Positions 46,588 through 57,600 of a stretch of 64,000 bases of DNA are shown here, in pieces. The stretch lies in contig NC_012879.2 in NCBI RefSeq assembly GCF_000003195.3, forward strand, positions 32,456,547-32,520,546, read 5' to 3'. The stretch comes from Sorghum bicolor (Eukaryota; Streptophyta; Magnoliopsida; Poales; Poaceae). How positions within the stretch are numbered: the first letter of the stretch is position 1; the number at the start of each line of letters is the position of its first letter. The translations under genes and the position numbers were made by a program. The notes below the pieces were generated by a model, which saw nothing but the letters and a program-made list of their open reading frames with translations, did not search any database and was not told the origin of the DNA.

Positions 46588-47594
46588 TCATCCGTCCTTG
46601 ATGATTTTCCTCCTCTGGTTACGGTTGTGTCGTCTTCTTCTTGTCCTGACCTGCTTAGAGTCTTCAACTATATAGTTAAGGTTAATAAAATAGCGGCGTA
46701 CCTTCTCAGAGAGGAAGTGCATGTGGACTTCTCCGATTCCAATGTAGATGATTGCTTTAACGGAGCTGAGGAACAGTCTCCCAATGGTGATGGGTGGATC
46801 GTACTCGTCTTCTCCCATGTCAATAACCTTTCAGAATGTCTGATGTGTCATCTGGAGCGGAATGTATGTCGGTTTAGGGGCATGGTTCCGAATAGGAGTT
46901 GATAGGTGACTGCGGCCATTACGTTGACGTTAGATCCGGTGTCGTAGAGTGTCTTCTGAAAAGAATATCCATTGATTATTGTGCACTCGATGCTTGGAAC
47001 ACCACGGTCGTCCTTCTTGGTCAGGAACGGTGACTTGAGTTGACGATCTTGACCTCGTTGAGCTACAGTGACCATCTTAGCTGACTCAGTCCACATTTGC
47101 TTGTTCCTGCTCCCCCTGTTGATCCTCTTCCTTGGTTCATGTCGGGATTGCTCTGAGATTTGTGTAGTCTTGTTCTTGAAGGAAAATGTCTCCTTCCTCC
47201 CCTTGATGTAGAAAATAATCTTGGCAGCACTAGCGTAGATGACAGCTCCTGAGGTGTTGAGGAATGGCCTCCCTAGGATGGGTGCCCTCTCATCAGTACC
47301 AGTCTCTATCACCACGAAGTCTGCTGGGGCGTACAAGGTACCAACTCGAACGCAGAGGTTCTTCAAAATTCTCTTTGGGAAACCTAGCGTACGATCTGCA
47401 AGCTGCAAACACATGGCTGTTTCTAACAAAGGATGTGTAAAGAATTTTTCATAGAGTACCCTGGGCATAATGTTGACGTTGGAGCCAAAGTCGCAGAGTG
47501 CTTCTAGGAAGTCCACCATGCCGATGGAGATCGGGATAACGGGGCATCCTCGATTGTCTCTCTTGACTGGCAGATGGTCAGTAATTACTTCCAC
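46588..47594 (-). pseudogene. Tandem duplicated aspartic protease region of element D
   Basis: On -, the first domain has ALCDFGSNVNIMPRVLYEKF and closes with APILGRPFLNTSGAVIYA. After a basic linker (RHEPRKRINRGSRNKQ) a second domain begins TLYDTGSNVNVMAAVTYQLLF and, after an internal deletion and frameshift near 46848, closes with DPPITIGRLFLSSVKAIIY and HMHFLSEKVRRYF. Both keep Asp at the active-site position (CDFG, YDTG). Each looks like a retropepsin half of the kind that dimerises; two in tandem could in principle fold as a single-chain protease. Possible gag C-terminus remnants lie just upstream (about 47600-47780). Confidence 0.75.
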
Positions 47595-49400
47595 AACAAG
47601 GTTACTCCCGTAGTTACGTCCTCAAGCATCTCAGGGCAGTGATGGCCTGAGTGTCCAGTATCTCCAGTGTGTTTGTGCTCGTAGATCTAGGTTCTTCACT
47701 TGGTGTAGTCTGGGAGTTGTAAAAGTCCTTCATATTTTGCTGGAAGTGTACCTGCTGATAGAGACAAGGCAGAGATCAAGTGCATGGGCCCTGTTGGTGG
47801 AGAACACCAACAGAACCAAAAATGTATTTATTCTTTTTTTCTCTAACCTTAAGCATAGTGAGCAAGATGAAGTTAATGGACAATAAGATCATGAGTGTAG
47901 CATTTAAAACATTTGTCAGATCAAATGCTCAACCTAATGGAAAGATAACCTATCTATACTTATGTGTTTTCTCTTTTTTTATATATATATCTTCCAAAGA
48001 CTGAGTATGCAACACTTTATCACATATGATTAGGAGTGTGGGATCACAAAGGTGGAAGGACTAAACGTATTGAATCGATTGGGTTGGTTAATCTAGAGTT
48101 GTAAATCATACATGTTTGTCTCTTTTATTCATGTGAACGCTAGAACCAAGGAGAAGCTTTATAGAAGTGATAGTCAAGTACCTTAAGATGTTACCTTACT
48201 TGAAGAGTGATGGTATAATATCACCTTGTGAAAGCTTTCCTTTCTTATCAGTTGTGCATCGTGTTTGTGGCACATTCCATGGATCATCACTTGTGAGCTG
48301 TGCCTTCCTTGTGTAAATTGTTAAACTTCATGTGCCTCTCTCTTTGTATCCAATGTGAGTTTATCTCAGGACTACCCAGGTCGATATTGAAAGTTTTCCT
48401 GCAGGGTTTAGTCCAACAAAATATCCAATATCTACTATAGCATACTATCGGTTCAAAATGAACCTAGACACCATGTCTAATTTGATTTAGGAGGGCATTT
48501 TGACCTAAGCACCATGCCTAATTTAAACTCCGTTGGAAGTAAGATCATCATTCCTAAACTAAGCACCATGCTTAATTAAGAGGTAAATGAAACTACTCCA
48601 AGCCTAGACATATACTAAAGCAAATAAAGGAGGTATGAGAGCATTTATAGAGATCTACTCAAGTGGAGATGAAGTAGTGTGATTAGTATTTAACAAATTG
48701 AGCATGTCTCAAAGGTAGGGACAACCAACATAGCAACATGGCAAAGGATGTTTTTATGTAAAGTACTCCCCCAAGCTTGAATTTTGCAAACTTCAAGTTT
48801 GGATGAATTTAATTCAATGTTGTATGATGATTGGACATACCTTGTGTTTGTCATTCATGTGATCTTCTTGCTCCAATCCTGGAAAGGTTAGTGACAAGAA
48901 TACCTGAAGGAATTTTTTTTTACAATTATCCTTATATGCTCAACTCACAAGGTAATGTGGCAAATAATTAAAAGCTCATGTTATGATCTAATCAGTGCTT
49001 GTTTTAGGACACTAAGCTTGTCCTTGGGAAACCATCAATTTATGTCGGCGAAGTGGTTTCCCCTCCAACGCTGACCTATATCAAGATCAACTCAACGAGA
49101 TCTGCAATATTTAATATAGACATATGCATCGACAACCGCCCTTTTAAAGTTTTTATAAATAGAAAGGATGAGGGGGTTGGAGATCTCGAATGTGGTGATG
49201 TTGGAAAAACCAATGGATTGGGAAGATGTTGCATATGAGCATGGAGTAAATGAAGTGGCTATGAAATAAATTCCATGCTCATTAATGCTTAGAGTGAAAT
49301 CCATGTGGTGTGGTGAAAATGGTAAGATGAGTGTGGTAAAAAAAAGGGAAAAGAAAAAAGGATACACGGACGACTTGGTTCGAAACTAGCACAGCTACCG
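47595..49400. other. Leader/gag-position region of element D without coding content
   Basis: About 1.8 kb between primer site and protease. Only a short decayed coding-like piece (about 47600-47780, minus strand, with SQTTPSEEPRSTST) is seen. It contains a 9-bp-stem hairpin (47791-47813) and a polypurine-like tract (about 48765-48779). Gag appears deleted or never present. Confidence 0.55.
47791..47813. repeat. Perfect inverted repeat, 9-bp stem and 5-base loop
   Basis: CTGTTGGTG, GAGAA, CACCAACAG. The arms match LTR termini of other elements in this window (TGTTGGTG of E; CACCAACA of C and E). It could be chance, a structural RNA element, or a footprint of an excised or deleted element. Confidence 0.6.
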
Positions 49401-49401
49401 T

Positions 49402-49420
49402 TCCCCGGCAACGGCGCCAG
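49402..49420 (-). other. Primer-binding site of element D (tRNA-Asp type)
   Basis: The minus strand reads TGGCGCCGTTGCCGGGGAA six bases inside the 5' LTR, the same primer site as element B. Confidence 0.8.
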
Positions 49421-49426
49421 AAAGCT

Positions 49427-50704
49427 TGTTGGGTATTTTAAACGCAAATAGAAAAATCCGCAAACGCACGGATACCGATGTAGCCTTCACCCGGGAGTAT
49501 TCCAGAGTATCGATTTTCCACAGAGAACATGAGTGTACTAATTAAGATCCAAGATCGCCCAAGAATAACTATATAATTATTTTTGGTGGGAAGAGAGGAA
49601 GTTTCTTGAGAGTTCTCTAGTTGATCTAAGAATCAAGAATTACTTCAAAGATTATTTATATCGGGACATCAGAGCACTAACCACAGAAAGAGATGAGAAG
49701 GGGGCTAGGAAGGTCTGACTACGGTCCTACAAACACCGATCCGAACGAGGTGGAATACGTCGACCGTTAGGGCTGTCACTACCCTAAGGCTACCACAACA
49801 ATCCGCAGGATTGGGTGCAATTCCAGGTAATTGCAAGACTAAACACCACGTCTAATCTATTAATTACTACTCTAGCGTTATAAAGACTAGAGCACTTGAT
49901 GCAAGCGGGAATCCAATAAATAACATGAATGTAAATAAAAGTAATTAAAGAACTCAGGAATTATGAATTGAAGAACCTGGAGAACGATGAAGAACGAACC
50001 ATTTGCTGCAAAAGTACAATGTTGAGGAAGATCCGACAGATCCGGCTCCTCCTCCGCTCTCTTCTTCTCTCTCCCTATTTTCTAGATTACAACTAGAACT
50101 AACTAGAACTAGAACTAGAGGAACTAGAACTAGAACTAGATGAACTAGAACTAGATCTAGATGAACTAGAGGTAGAACTAGAAGAACTAGAGGGATCCTC
50201 TCTACTTGGATGAAGAATTGAAACCCTAACTTTGATTCTATAGAAGAGGTATGATCTCCACGGGCCAGGGGGTCTTGTTTCATAGTCCCTTCAAGTGAAT
50301 CTGGGCCGTTGGATCAAACCGACATTAATCGCACGGTTTTCATTGGTCCCTTAGGTCGGTGGAACACGATCCGCGAAGTTGAAGCTGATTGGTTACTATA
50401 GCTGGGCGGGCACCCAAGGGGGGAGGGCGGGCGCCCTGCCCCCGGGCCCGATCGGCCTCCCGTTCGTTTCCGTGGCTTCTAGAGTCTTCTAGATGGTAGA
50501 AAATTGCGGCACGTTAATTTCTCTATGTAAACCCGACGTGTGCGCCTTTCTTCCGTATTTCCTGATAACCCCCTGCAGAAATAGACAAACACCAAAACTC
50601 GTGGAATTCTGTCAGATAAAACCCTAAGTCTAGTTGTTGGTTGCATTTGGATCCTTTTCTATGATTAGTTGACGGTTAAATGTGAGCTTTAAGGACCGTC
50701 AACA
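49427..50704 (-). repeat. Right (5') LTR of element D (1,278 bp)
   Basis: Ends TGTTGGG...TCAACA on the plus strand. It is co-linear with the left LTR, but the TATA position reads CTATGAAAC on the minus strand (50284-50276), so the promoter of this 5' LTR looks damaged. Confidence 0.93.
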
Positions 50705-52793
50705 ACGCTCCCGATGGAACTCCTAGATGACATGTGTCATATGAAATCTGGCTTCGATCTGTTTGGAGACAGTGTTAGTTTCGGTGCAAAATAGGTGCAC
50801 AGTTTGCATCTAATGCACCATAGTCCAAGAAACCATTTTGGATGCACCTATTGGTACTCCAAGGTGAAGAGGCTCAAGATGGAAGCTTGGTTTGGTCTGT
50901 TTAGAGATAGTGCTAAACTTGATGCAAGATAGGTGCACGGTGTGCATGGAACGTATCATATGCTCGGAAATCAATTTGGACGCACCCGATGGAACTCCTA
51001 AATGACATGTGTCATATGAACTATCGCTTTGGTCACTTTGGAGATAGTGTTAGTTTCAGTGCAAGATAGCTGCACGGTTTGCGCCTAATGCACTATAGTC
51101 TAAGAAACCATTTTGGACGCACCTGTTGGTACTCCAAGATGAAGAGGCCCAAGTGGAAGCTCAGTTCGATCTGTTTAGAGATAGTGCTAATCTTGATCCA
51201 AGATAGGATGCACGGTTTGCATGGAACGTACTATATGCTTGGAAATTAATTTGAACGCACCTGTGGGTACTCCAAGATGAAGAGGCTCAAGTGGAAGCTC
51301 GGTTTGGTCGGTTTGGAGATGTGCTAATCATGGTGCAAGATAGGTGCATAGTTTGCTTGGAACGTACCATAGGCTCAGAAATCAATTTGAACGCACTCGA
51401 TGGAACTTCTATATGACATGTGTCATATGGAATCTCGCTTCGGTCCATTTGGAGATAGTGTTAGTTTCGGTGCAAGATAGGTGCACGGTTTGTTCCTAAC
51501 ACACCATAGGCTAAGAAACCATTTTGGACACAGCTAATGGTACTCCTAGGTGAAGGGGTTCAAATGGAAGCTCAGTTTGGTCTATTTGTAGATATTGCTA
51601 ATCTTGATGCAAGATAGGTGCATTGTTTGCATGGAACGTACCACATGCTTTGAAATCAATTTGGACTCACCCGATGGAACTCCTAGATGACGTGTGTCAT
51701 ATGGAATCTCACATCGGTCTGTCTGGAGAGATTGTTAGTTTTGGTGCAAGATATGCGCACGGTTTGTGCTAATGCACCATAGGCTAAGAAACCACTTTGG
51801 ACGCACCCGATGTTACTCATAGGTCAAGAGGCTCAAGTGGAAGCTCGGTTTGGTCTGTTTGGAGATCGTGCTAGTCCTGATCCAAGATAGGATGCACAGA
51901 TTGCATGGAATGTACCATATGCTTAGAAATCATTTTGGACGCACCCGATGGAACTCCTAGATGATGTGTGTCATATGAAATCTCGCTTCGGTCTGTTTGG
52001 AGTTAGTGTTAGTTTTGGTGCAAGATAGGTGCACCGTTTGTGCCTAATGCACCATTGGCTAAGAAACCATTTTGGATGCATCTATTGGTACTCCAAGGTG
52101 AAGAGGCTCAAGTGGAAGCTTGGTTCGATCTATTTAGAGATAATGCTAAACATGATGCAAGATAGGTGCACGGTTTGCATGGAACGTTTCATATGCTCCG
52201 AAATCAATTTGGACACACGCGATGGAACTCCTAGATGACATGTGTCATATGGAATCTCGCTTTGGTCTATTTGGAGATAGTGTTAGTTTTAGTGCACGAT
52301 AGGTACCCAGTTTGCGCCTAAAGCACTATAGTCTAAGAAACTATTTTGGACGCACCTGTTGGTACTCCAAGGTGAAGAGGCTCATGTGGAAGCTCAGTTC
52401 GATCTATTTAGATATAGTGCTAATCTTGATCCAAGATAGGATGCACAGTTTGCATGGATCGTACCATATGCTCGAAAATCAATTTGGACGCACCCGATGG
52501 AACTCCTAGATGATGTGTGTCATATGAAATATGGCTTCGCTTTGTTTGGCGATAGTGTTAGTTTCAATGCACGATAGGTGCACGGTTTGTGCCTAATGCA
52601 CCATCGGCTAAGAAACTATTTTGGACGCACCTGATGGTACTCCTAGGTTAAAGGGCTCAAGTGTAAGCATGGTTTTGTCTGTTCGGAGATAGTGCTAATC
52701 TTGATGAAAGATAGGTGCACATTCTGTGTGGAACATACCATATGCTCGAAAATTAATTTGGACATACTCGATGGAACTCCTAGATGACGTGTG
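50705..52793. repeat. 137-bp satellite array, block 4 (about 15 monomers)
   Basis: It continues block 3 after element D. From about 50710 it matches block 2 from about 22575 (for example GAAATCTGGCTTCGATCTG at both), and 52312-52790 resembles 21420-21890. It ends at GATGACGTGTG, where element E begins. Confidence 0.95.
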
Positions 52794-53783
52794 TGTTGGT
52801 GTTTTTCCCCCGGGGGGTCACACCAACGAGTAAATTTGTATGCGTGCTCCCTTTCCCGGATGGTGATGCAAGAAGACACAGAGATTTATCCTGGTTCGGG
52901 CAAGAGAAGGCCCTACGTCCAGCGGGGGGAGAGAGTTTGTATTATCTTGCACCTAAGTGCTTGTACAGGGGCGAATACAAGCGTGGTATGAAGTGTGGAG
53001 CTCTACTACGTATGAGCGTGGTCTTGTGTCGTGATCTGCTGTTCTATTCCTGAGTCCCTCCTTTTATAGTTCCAAGGAAGGGCCTAGGGTACATGTATAG
53101 GCGTAGGAATTGGAGTCGATAGCAGCATGGATCGCTGACCTACTCGAGGTTTCCGTACCGGCATGCCCTCGAGCCGTCCCGTCTTAATAGCCTGGTGATG
53201 ATCACGCGTGCCCCTGCATTCTGCTCTGCGCGCCGTCTTGGATTGGTTCGGTGGGTGCACGCTTATATGCCTCGGCGGCAAATCCGGCGGAGCGGTTACG
53301 GCGTGGTCAGTCAACGCCCGACTCGTCTCCAGGAAGGAGCCTGGTGAAGTCGAGGGTCGGACGCCGTACGAGGTGTCGATATCTGGAGCGCTGACCTTGG
53401 GTGTCTCGAGGGGATCCCGATTAGACGTTCCATCCTTGTTTCCCGCGTCCTGACACGCCCTGGTTCGTTCGGTGGGAAGGCTGCAAAAAGAACGATGGGA
53501 CAGAAGCCTCCCGTGACCCGTGTGTTAGGTGGGGAAGCGTCAGGTGCATTAAATGCCCTGGCTCTCGTGCGCGCGTCAGGCGGCGGACAGTGTCCTTGCG
53601 CTCGACGCCTCTCGGTTCGCTCGAGCCCGCTTCCGTATTCGACGGCAGTTGTCGCTCGAGCCCTGACCGATTCGCTCGACGCTATTTCCGTCTTCGAGGC
53701 TGCGGCCGTCGATGGCCGCGCGTGTGTACGGATGGTCTCGTTATACGCATTGGTGAGGGTACCCCTCGTTGATACCCTCGACA
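52794..53783 (-). repeat. 3' LTR of element E (990 bp)
   Basis: Plus-strand ends TGTTGGTG...CCTCGACA; in the element's sense it begins TGTCGAGGGTATC and ends CACCAACA. The start is fixed by the adjacent polypurine tract. A minus-strand TATA box CTATAAAAGG lies at 53069-53060. The partner LTR is outside the window. Confidence 0.8.
53060..53069 (-). promoter_or_regulatory. TATA box in element E LTR
   Basis: CTATAAAAGG on the minus strand followed by GAGGGACTCAGG; about 275 bp from the LTR's 3' end, a usual position for the start of R. Confidence 0.6.
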
Positions 53784-53797
53784 GTAGCCCCCGAGTC
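53784..53797 (-). other. Polypurine tract of element E
   Basis: The minus strand reads GACTCGGGGGCTAC just before the LTR. The plus word GTAGCCCCCGAG recurs at 53881-53892 and 59375-59386. Confidence 0.65.
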
Positions 53798-54548
53798 TTC
53801 ATTCGAGCGCTGGCGCTCGAGTGGAGACTTTCGTTTTTACGGTCGAGCTTCCACGGGGGCGCGCGAGCGACCCCGCGGGGGTAGCCCCCGAGCCCTCGAG
53901 GGAGTATTTAACTCCTTCGAGGGTTATTTTGCCAAATTTGCAGAAACGCTGTCAACACCCGTGGTGGAAGGTTCTGTTCGGCTTTGCCTTGCGTGGAGGT
54001 TTCGACGTACTCTCGATAGAGCGAGCGTCTTCCACCCCTGATTGAGTTCCTAGCGGGTAGTCCAAGTGAGAACCTGTGCCCCTTTCGAGGGGGTCAGCTA
54101 TAGCCCGGAGGTGTCCTCATAAAGCAGGGTCGACGTGGTCGGGGATACCGGTCTCATTCGATAGAGTCCAGCGGCTCGATGCCTCCCTTCGGGGGGATTC
54201 CTCTCGACTTTCTCGACCCCACCTTGGACATCGCCAGCGAGTCCTCGAGGCGGGCCTCGATTTTCAACCACTCGCTGGGGATCCCTGAATCTTGGTGCTC
54301 GAGATCGGCTGTCGAACCCTTTCGACGGGCCAGCCATCGACCTCTCGAGACTATCGTGGGCGCATACCTTGGCTTACGAAGTAAGGAAGCTGCCGTGCCG
54401 GTTCGTCTTTCTGCCCGTTGGGCGCACCTTTTGAGGTAAGTGACGTTGCGACACTATATCGGCGGGGAATTCGGAGCGTCCGGCCTGTGAGGAGAGAAAG
54501 GACGATTAGGTGGCGCATTTCTCGGATCTGTCCGTTGGCGGACTGCTG
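53798..54548 (+). other. Upstream region of the antisense gene in element E
   Basis: About 750 bp between polypurine tract and TATA box without credible coding. It is dense in CTCGA/TCGAG (about 15 copies) and includes a second polypurine-like word at 53881-53892. Overlapping ORFs in several frames are expected from the GC-rich composition. Confidence 0.5.
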
Positions 54549-54558
54549 CCTATAAATA
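54549..54558 (+). promoter_or_regulatory. TATA box of the antisense gene in element E
   Basis: CCTATAAATA is followed by CGTCGTGG, 133 nt upstream of the ATG at 54691. Same motif and spacing as the antisense gene of element C. Confidence 0.6.
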
Positions 54559-54690
54559 CGTCGTGGCGTCGCCGCCGTTCCTCTCCCTTCCGCCTTCTCG
54601 GTTTTATTCTCTCGTTGCCTTTGCTTTCTCGCCGTCTCACGCGCACACGCCTCCTCGAGCTGTAGTGAATCCACCGTCCCTCCAGCCGAG

Positions 54691-57600
54691 ATGCCTGTAA
54701 GACTCGTCGCCGCCGACGACTGGCGCCTGTCGTCGATGACGGAGCGCCGGTTGTTAGAGCTTGAGAAAGAGGGACTGCTGCGCCGCCGTACCTCGCTATC
54801 GTCGCCAGAGTGGATCGCGCCGCCGGCGAGTCACAGGGGGCCTCAGCCGCACGAGGGCTACGTGGTGTCGTTCGCCAAGTTCCACCACCACGGTCTGGGC
54901 GCGCCCCCGAGCCGCTTCATGCGGGCCCTCTGCTTCCATTATGGGGTGGAGCTCCAGAACTTCTCTCCGAACGCCATCACCGTAGCGGCGGTCTTCGCCG
55001 CCGTGTGTGAGGGCTACTTGGGGATGATGCCGCACTGGGAGCTGTGGCTCCACCTCTACAGGGGCGAGCTTTTCCATGCCCCCACCAGAACCACGGGCGT
55101 AAGGAAGCCCGTGCGGGCGGGATGCCTCAATCTGGTGCAGAAGACGGGCAAGACGGACAGGCCGCGGGAGTACATCCCGGTAGGGTTATCGACCAACCAC
55201 GCCGGCTGGGACTCCCAGTGGTTTTACCTGCGGAACGATGACAACCTCCTGCCTTCCTACACGGGCCGTCTGATCATGTAGCGTCCAGCGGACTGGACAT
55301 ACGGCGTCGTCCAAGCTCATCAATCTCGGCTCGACCCCCTCCTCGACGCCCTGAAGAAGCTTCGCCAGGAGGGTTTGACCGCCGCTCTCGTCCTCTCGGC
55401 CGCCCATCACCGGAGAGTTCTCCCTTTGATGTCTCGACCGTTGAGGATGGACGAGATGGGCCCTGGCGTCTCATCTCGGGACCTCGAGGCGTGTCGGATG
55501 TCCAACGAGGCTCCGGCGGACGACGAAGTCGCGGCCCGAGTCAGGGCTGCAATTGCCGGTGATTTTCAGCCGGAGCACGTTAACGGCTTCCCCATGAGAC
55601 CAGACGCAGGCTCGATCGATCTGGTACGCTTTCTTCTTGCGCGCAGCCTCGATTCTAGGTTTCCTTTCTCCCGTCTCTTTTTTCTAAGTCTACCTTTGTT
55701 TTGGCAGGGTCGGATTGATGTCCGGTCCTCGAGGCCTCCGGTAAAGGAGGACGAGGTCGATCGTAACAAACGGCGCCAATCTGCCGAAAAGCTAAAGTCT
55801 ACCAAGGACTCTGCAAAGAAGGGGGAGAAGAAGAAGAACCTCGACCGCCAAGCATTAGAGGCGCGTCGAGCCAAATCCAGGCAGAGGGGGGAGCCTGAGG
55901 AAGAATCCCCTAACGATGATGACGATGACGACGAGGACAGCGACGACTCTGAGGGGATGGCGTCGCGCCTCGATTGGATTCTCGAGGGCCCGCCTCGAGG
56001 TGACGTCGATGCCCCCCGGACGGAGGCGCCAGAGGAGAGTCCGAGCGGATCACGTCGCCCCCGGGCCGACACCCCTCCCGCGCCCAAGGCGGGCCAGGAC
56101 GCACCGCGCCCTCTCCCGGTGCCCAGGGAGAGCGGTCTGGCTAGGCCCCAGGCGTCGGGGCCACTAACTCGTGGTCGCGCCGCGGCCTCTGAGAAAGGAG
56201 ATGCCGGCCGTAGGAGCGCCAGTCCCGGCGCCCGCCAGGCGGGGACCGACGCGCCTAGGCCAGTGCCTGCCCTCGAGGGGCCTGGAGCCCTGACGCGGGG
56301 TGGCTTGAGGCCCACTGGTCGGGGTGGCAGGAGGCGAGCCGTTCTCCCTGTGGGGTAAGCCTTTTTGATGTCGCGGTTTTTGTCTTCCCATTCTTCCACC
56401 TTTCCTCATATGCCAACCTTTTCTCAGGCTAAAGCGGACCCTTGAGCAGGCCCAACCATCCATGGCAAAGAGGCTCAAAACGGGTGCCGCCTCCAAGGAA
56501 CCAGGTTCGTAGTTTATTTCTGGGCGTTGCGATGTTCTTGTGTCGGTTATCATAACGTCTGACCCTTACCCTTTGTTTCGTAGGCTCCTCCAGCTCCCAA
56601 CCTCCAGCCGGCGTCGAGAGGGCTCCGTCTCGTCCCGCGCCTACTCCGTCGCCGCCGACTCGTGATGAGGCGCCCCAGACGCAAGCGTCAGAGGGAGCCC
56701 CCGAGCCCCCTCGATTGGGGGTCGAGGGGGAACCCATCACCATCAGCGATACGTCCGATGGTAACGAAGCGTCTAGGGGCGCTCGCCCTATGGAGGAGGA
56801 AGCGTCGACCCCCAACGTCGCGGGATCAACTCCCTGGCCCGCCGGCCTCCGCACCCTCGAGGAGCAGAAAAAGAAGAGGGAGGAGGATGAACAGCGGGAG
56901 CGCGAGGCGGCGCGGCAGCCAGAGGAGCATGAGGCACAGCAACAGCAGCAACAACAACAGCGGCAGCAGCAACAGCAACAACCGCAGCAGCAACCGCAGC
57001 AGCAGCAGCAACAACCACCGCAGCAGCAACAGCAGCAGCAGCAGGCGGGCCAAGAGGAGGGACCGCTCGAGCCTCCGCCCCAAGGTTCGGCCCAGCCAGT
57101 GCCACCGGAGCCGCAAGAGCTCGGCGAGGAGGAGGACCTGCCGGTGTACGGCCCCCCAACCCCGGCGTGGCTCCTCCCGGGGGCACCTGCCGCGATCCGG
57201 GCAGAGCCGGGGCGAGCGGATGGAGTGGTGGCGCTCGCCTGCCTGAAGCGCACGCCCCCCGACCCCGAGTCCGATATCAAGAGGACAATTTACGGCATGG
57301 ACGGGATCGCCCCAGGGTTCCTCCGGGAACGTCGGGCGTGGGAGGACCGCTTTCCTTCCGAGGAGGATGAAATTGGGGCATCAGGGACCAAGGATGGAAC
57401 CTGGAAGACGGTGGACGACGACGGATGGTTCCCATGCCTCGTCGACCTGTTCCTGCGCCATGGAGGCTCCCTCGAGACCGTCGAGGGCCTCATCCGCGGC
57501 GTTAAGGCGCGGGCTGACCGGGAGATGGAGCACTGGTGCCCCGACCGCATCCGTATCCGGGCCTCCCACGACCCGTCTGAGCCCGACATCTTCCTCGACG

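Larger units (their letters stand above)
42955..50704 (-). mobile_element. Element D: non-autonomous Ty3/gypsy element of the B family (7,750 bp)
   Basis: LTRs at both ends (42955-44233 and 49427-50704), TSDs ACGTT (42950-42954) and ACGCT (50705-50709) with one change. The primer site lies beside the right LTR and the polypurine tract beside the left one, so the element is on -. The only recognisable coding region is a pair of protease domains (46588-47594). No gag core, RT, RNase H or integrase is visible in 5.2 kb of internal DNA, so it would have depended on a partner element. The LTR family is shared with element B. Confidence 0.9.

Noticed and set aside
46399..46902. Plus-strand ORF of 167 codons in element D
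   Set aside because: It lies opposite the minus-strand protease frame, which shows clear motifs; the plus frame shows none.
47595..49400. A hidden gag gene in element D
   Set aside because: No gag motif (compare RGKARQWYSQ in B) could be found on the minus strand; only a short coding-like remnant next to the protease.
3781..52793. Tandem arrays considered as CRISPR or rDNA spacer
   Set aside because: Monomers are directly adjacent at 137 bp without unique spacers, and no rRNA sequence is present. Satellite DNA fits fully.
56429..57280. Minus-strand ORF with long Cys/Gly runs, and a plus-frame Ser/Asn-rich ORF at 56662-57246
   Set aside because: Artefacts of the CAG/CAA tract and high GC read in other frames; the spliced plus-strand model accounts for the sequence.
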